A stretch of DNA of 64,000 nt from Apostichopus japonicus. Lineage: Eukaryota > Echinodermata > Holothuroidea > Aspidochirotida > Stichopodidae. The position numbers and the translations under genes are program-made. Within the stretch, counting starts at the first letter, position 1. Each line of letters starts with the position of its first letter. The stretch is from assembly GCF_037975245.1 (NCBI RefSeq), contig NC_092566.1, positions 1,674,001-1,738,000 on the forward strand, read 5' to 3'. Below, one piece after another: positions 62,718-64,000 of the stretch. Below the pieces are notes generated by a model that saw only the letters and a program-made list of their open reading frames with translations, did no database searches and had not been told where the DNA came from.

Positions 62718-64000
62718 CTGAGAGGGGAAGGGGGGGATATTAAGAAAATAAAACACGGTTAACATGAAAGATAGACTTGAATGTTTATTCATCACATACA
62801 ATAGTATTAACTTAATTATACAGTTAGGTAAAAAACCAGGCCATAATGTCAGATTAGGGGCTCTCAATTAATATTTTTCTACATGGGCCAAAGCAGAACA
62901 TTTATCCAGATTAAAAAAAAAAATCAATCTATATCTTGATTGAACAAATGTGCAGGGTAGGATGGATGGCAGCCACACCCCCTGTTCAAGACTCGTCCAA
63001 TTGGAGCACAGTATTGGAGGATAATGCATATGTATACGATGGAAGTAAGTGTGTGTTATAAAATCTCGCGATACCTTGATTGACCAATGTGCAGGGATGC
63101 GATGGATGGTAGCCACACCCCCTGTTCAAGACTTGACCAATTGGAGCACAGTATTAGAGGGTGATGCATATGTATACGAGGGAAGTAATTGTGTGTTATA
63201 AAATCTCATTATACCTTGATTGAACAATGTGCAGGATTAGTCAGTAGGTTGCTGAAGCCTAAGAATTTAAGGGCCCAAACCCAATGAGTACAATATTGTG
63301 GTCTGAAATTTCCCTGACACTGGGTTATTGAATCTTCCATGGGCCATATTTGGTGTGCAGGCCACCTACTGAGAGAACCCTTCTTGACAGGATGACATAT
63401 ATAGGATAACTATGTATTAACTGAATAAAAATGTTACAGCCTGGGGAAGGGGGTCTATGAAAAGGGGTTCCCCTTTCCATTTGAGTGTGTGTATGTTTGT
63501 GGTGGGGGGGGAGGGGTTTGAAAGGTACCTACATGAAAATGGTAGCCCAATCACAATGAAAGATCAGGAAATTTGAAGGTCAGTTACTATTCAAAATTTG
63601 CTTTTCGGTGATCAATTCGGAATAGCTACATGGCAAAATCATTGTGGGGAATGCCCCCCTCCCCCTCCCCCTCCCCCCAAATATTTACAACAATTTTCTG
63701 CAACTACCTTAACACCTGAACAGTTATTATATTTTTAAAGTCCACCCAGACAACCACATAAGATGGAGACAAGAGGACATGTCTTCGGGAAATCCAGAAA
63801 GTATGGTAAGTACTCCTAAATGTATTTACACGGCATTGTAAGTCAACCCATCGGCCCAAAGTAAAGGCAATAGAGAAAAATGGAATTTAGTATGAAATGA
63901 AGAGGCATAAAAACCTCAATGACTTACGATCTCTGAAGAAGGTGAAATTTCTCCTGTAGAAAGAGCTGTATCTTATCCAAGGAAGACGTATTCAAGATGT
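62588..64000 (-). CDS. Unrecognised gene, last two coding exons (partial, enters from the right edge)
   Basis: The penultimate exon (64000-63928, open at the window edge) reads ILNTSSLDKIQLFLQEKFHL then LQR. It ends at the donor GAGATC followed by gtaagt, in phase 2. The last exon (62717-62588) starts after cttcccctctcag, supplies the one base needed to finish the codon, and encodes SASRMGQAMNHILLGGESVG and a further 23 residues to TAA at 62590-62588. Phases fit directly. The last part is acidic and proline-containing and ends PPRDEL; the first part is amphipathic and may be helical. I do not recognise the family, and function cannot be given. Confidence 0.65.
62934..63236. repeat. 140-bp tandem duplication (two full copies and the start of a third)
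   Basis: Units start at 62934, 63074 and 63214, each with CTTGATTGA-CAA-TGTGCAGG. The full copies share CCACACCCCCTGTTCAAGAC and CAATTGGAGCACAGTATT. It lies in the intron between the two exons of the unrecognised gene. Confidence 0.88.
63928..64000 (-). CDS. Penultimate coding exon of the unrecognised gene (truncated by the window)
   Basis: 24 complete codons are visible plus a split codon (TC) at the donor gtaagt. The frame is open to the window edge. Confidence 0.6.

Overview
This is an AT-rich metazoan genomic window. It has spliced genes with GT-AG introns, long intergenic and intronic stretches, many microsatellites and minisatellites, and hAT-type DNA transposons with 8-bp target-site duplications. 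Gene content (an invertebrate-style Drgx homeobox gene and a camlg/CAML-type gene) fits an invertebrate deuterostome, perhaps an echinoderm such as a sea cucumber. That placement is inference from style and content, not proven. Most long open frames in this window are low-complexity repeats or chance frames; the real exons are short and were found from splice sites, reading phase and family motifs.

Layout. 1-2.1 kb: the first coding exon (minus strand) of a gene whose start looks like an RNA recognition motif; it runs off the left edge. 2.1-4.6 kb: divergent intergenic region. 4.56-9.11 kb (plus): a complete four-exon gene of 235 residues, recognised as camlg, the metazoan GET2-like subunit of the tail-anchored-protein insertase. 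9.1-14.2 kb: convergent intergenic region with a complete small hAT element. 14.19-20.63 kb (minus): the four 3' coding exons of a paired-class homeobox gene, best matched to Drgx/Prrxl1, including homeodomain residues 13-60, a conserved linker and a C-terminal OAR domain, all joined in consistent phase. The exon for homeodomain residues 1-12 and the N-terminus was not found in the window.

20.6-62.6 kb is about 42 kb without a convincing exon. It holds a 36-bp minisatellite, a roughly 0.6-kb pure GATA array, a hAT nested inside another hAT, an 11/22-bp satellite present in both orientations around a unique spacer, a 30-bp minisatellite, a 158-bp tandem array, and several non-repetitive patches that look like candidate cis-regulatory DNA (CpG-rich patch with a perfect E2F-type site, SOX-like site cluster, paired E-boxes, TAAT-rich blocks). 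62.6-64 kb (minus): the last two coding exons of an unrecognised gene that enters from the right edge.

The genes are functionally unrelated: membrane-protein insertion, sensory/neuronal transcription control (Drgx family), possible RNA binding, and one unknown. The arrangement fits a developmental transcription factor in a gene-poor regulatory landscape beside a compact housekeeping gene.
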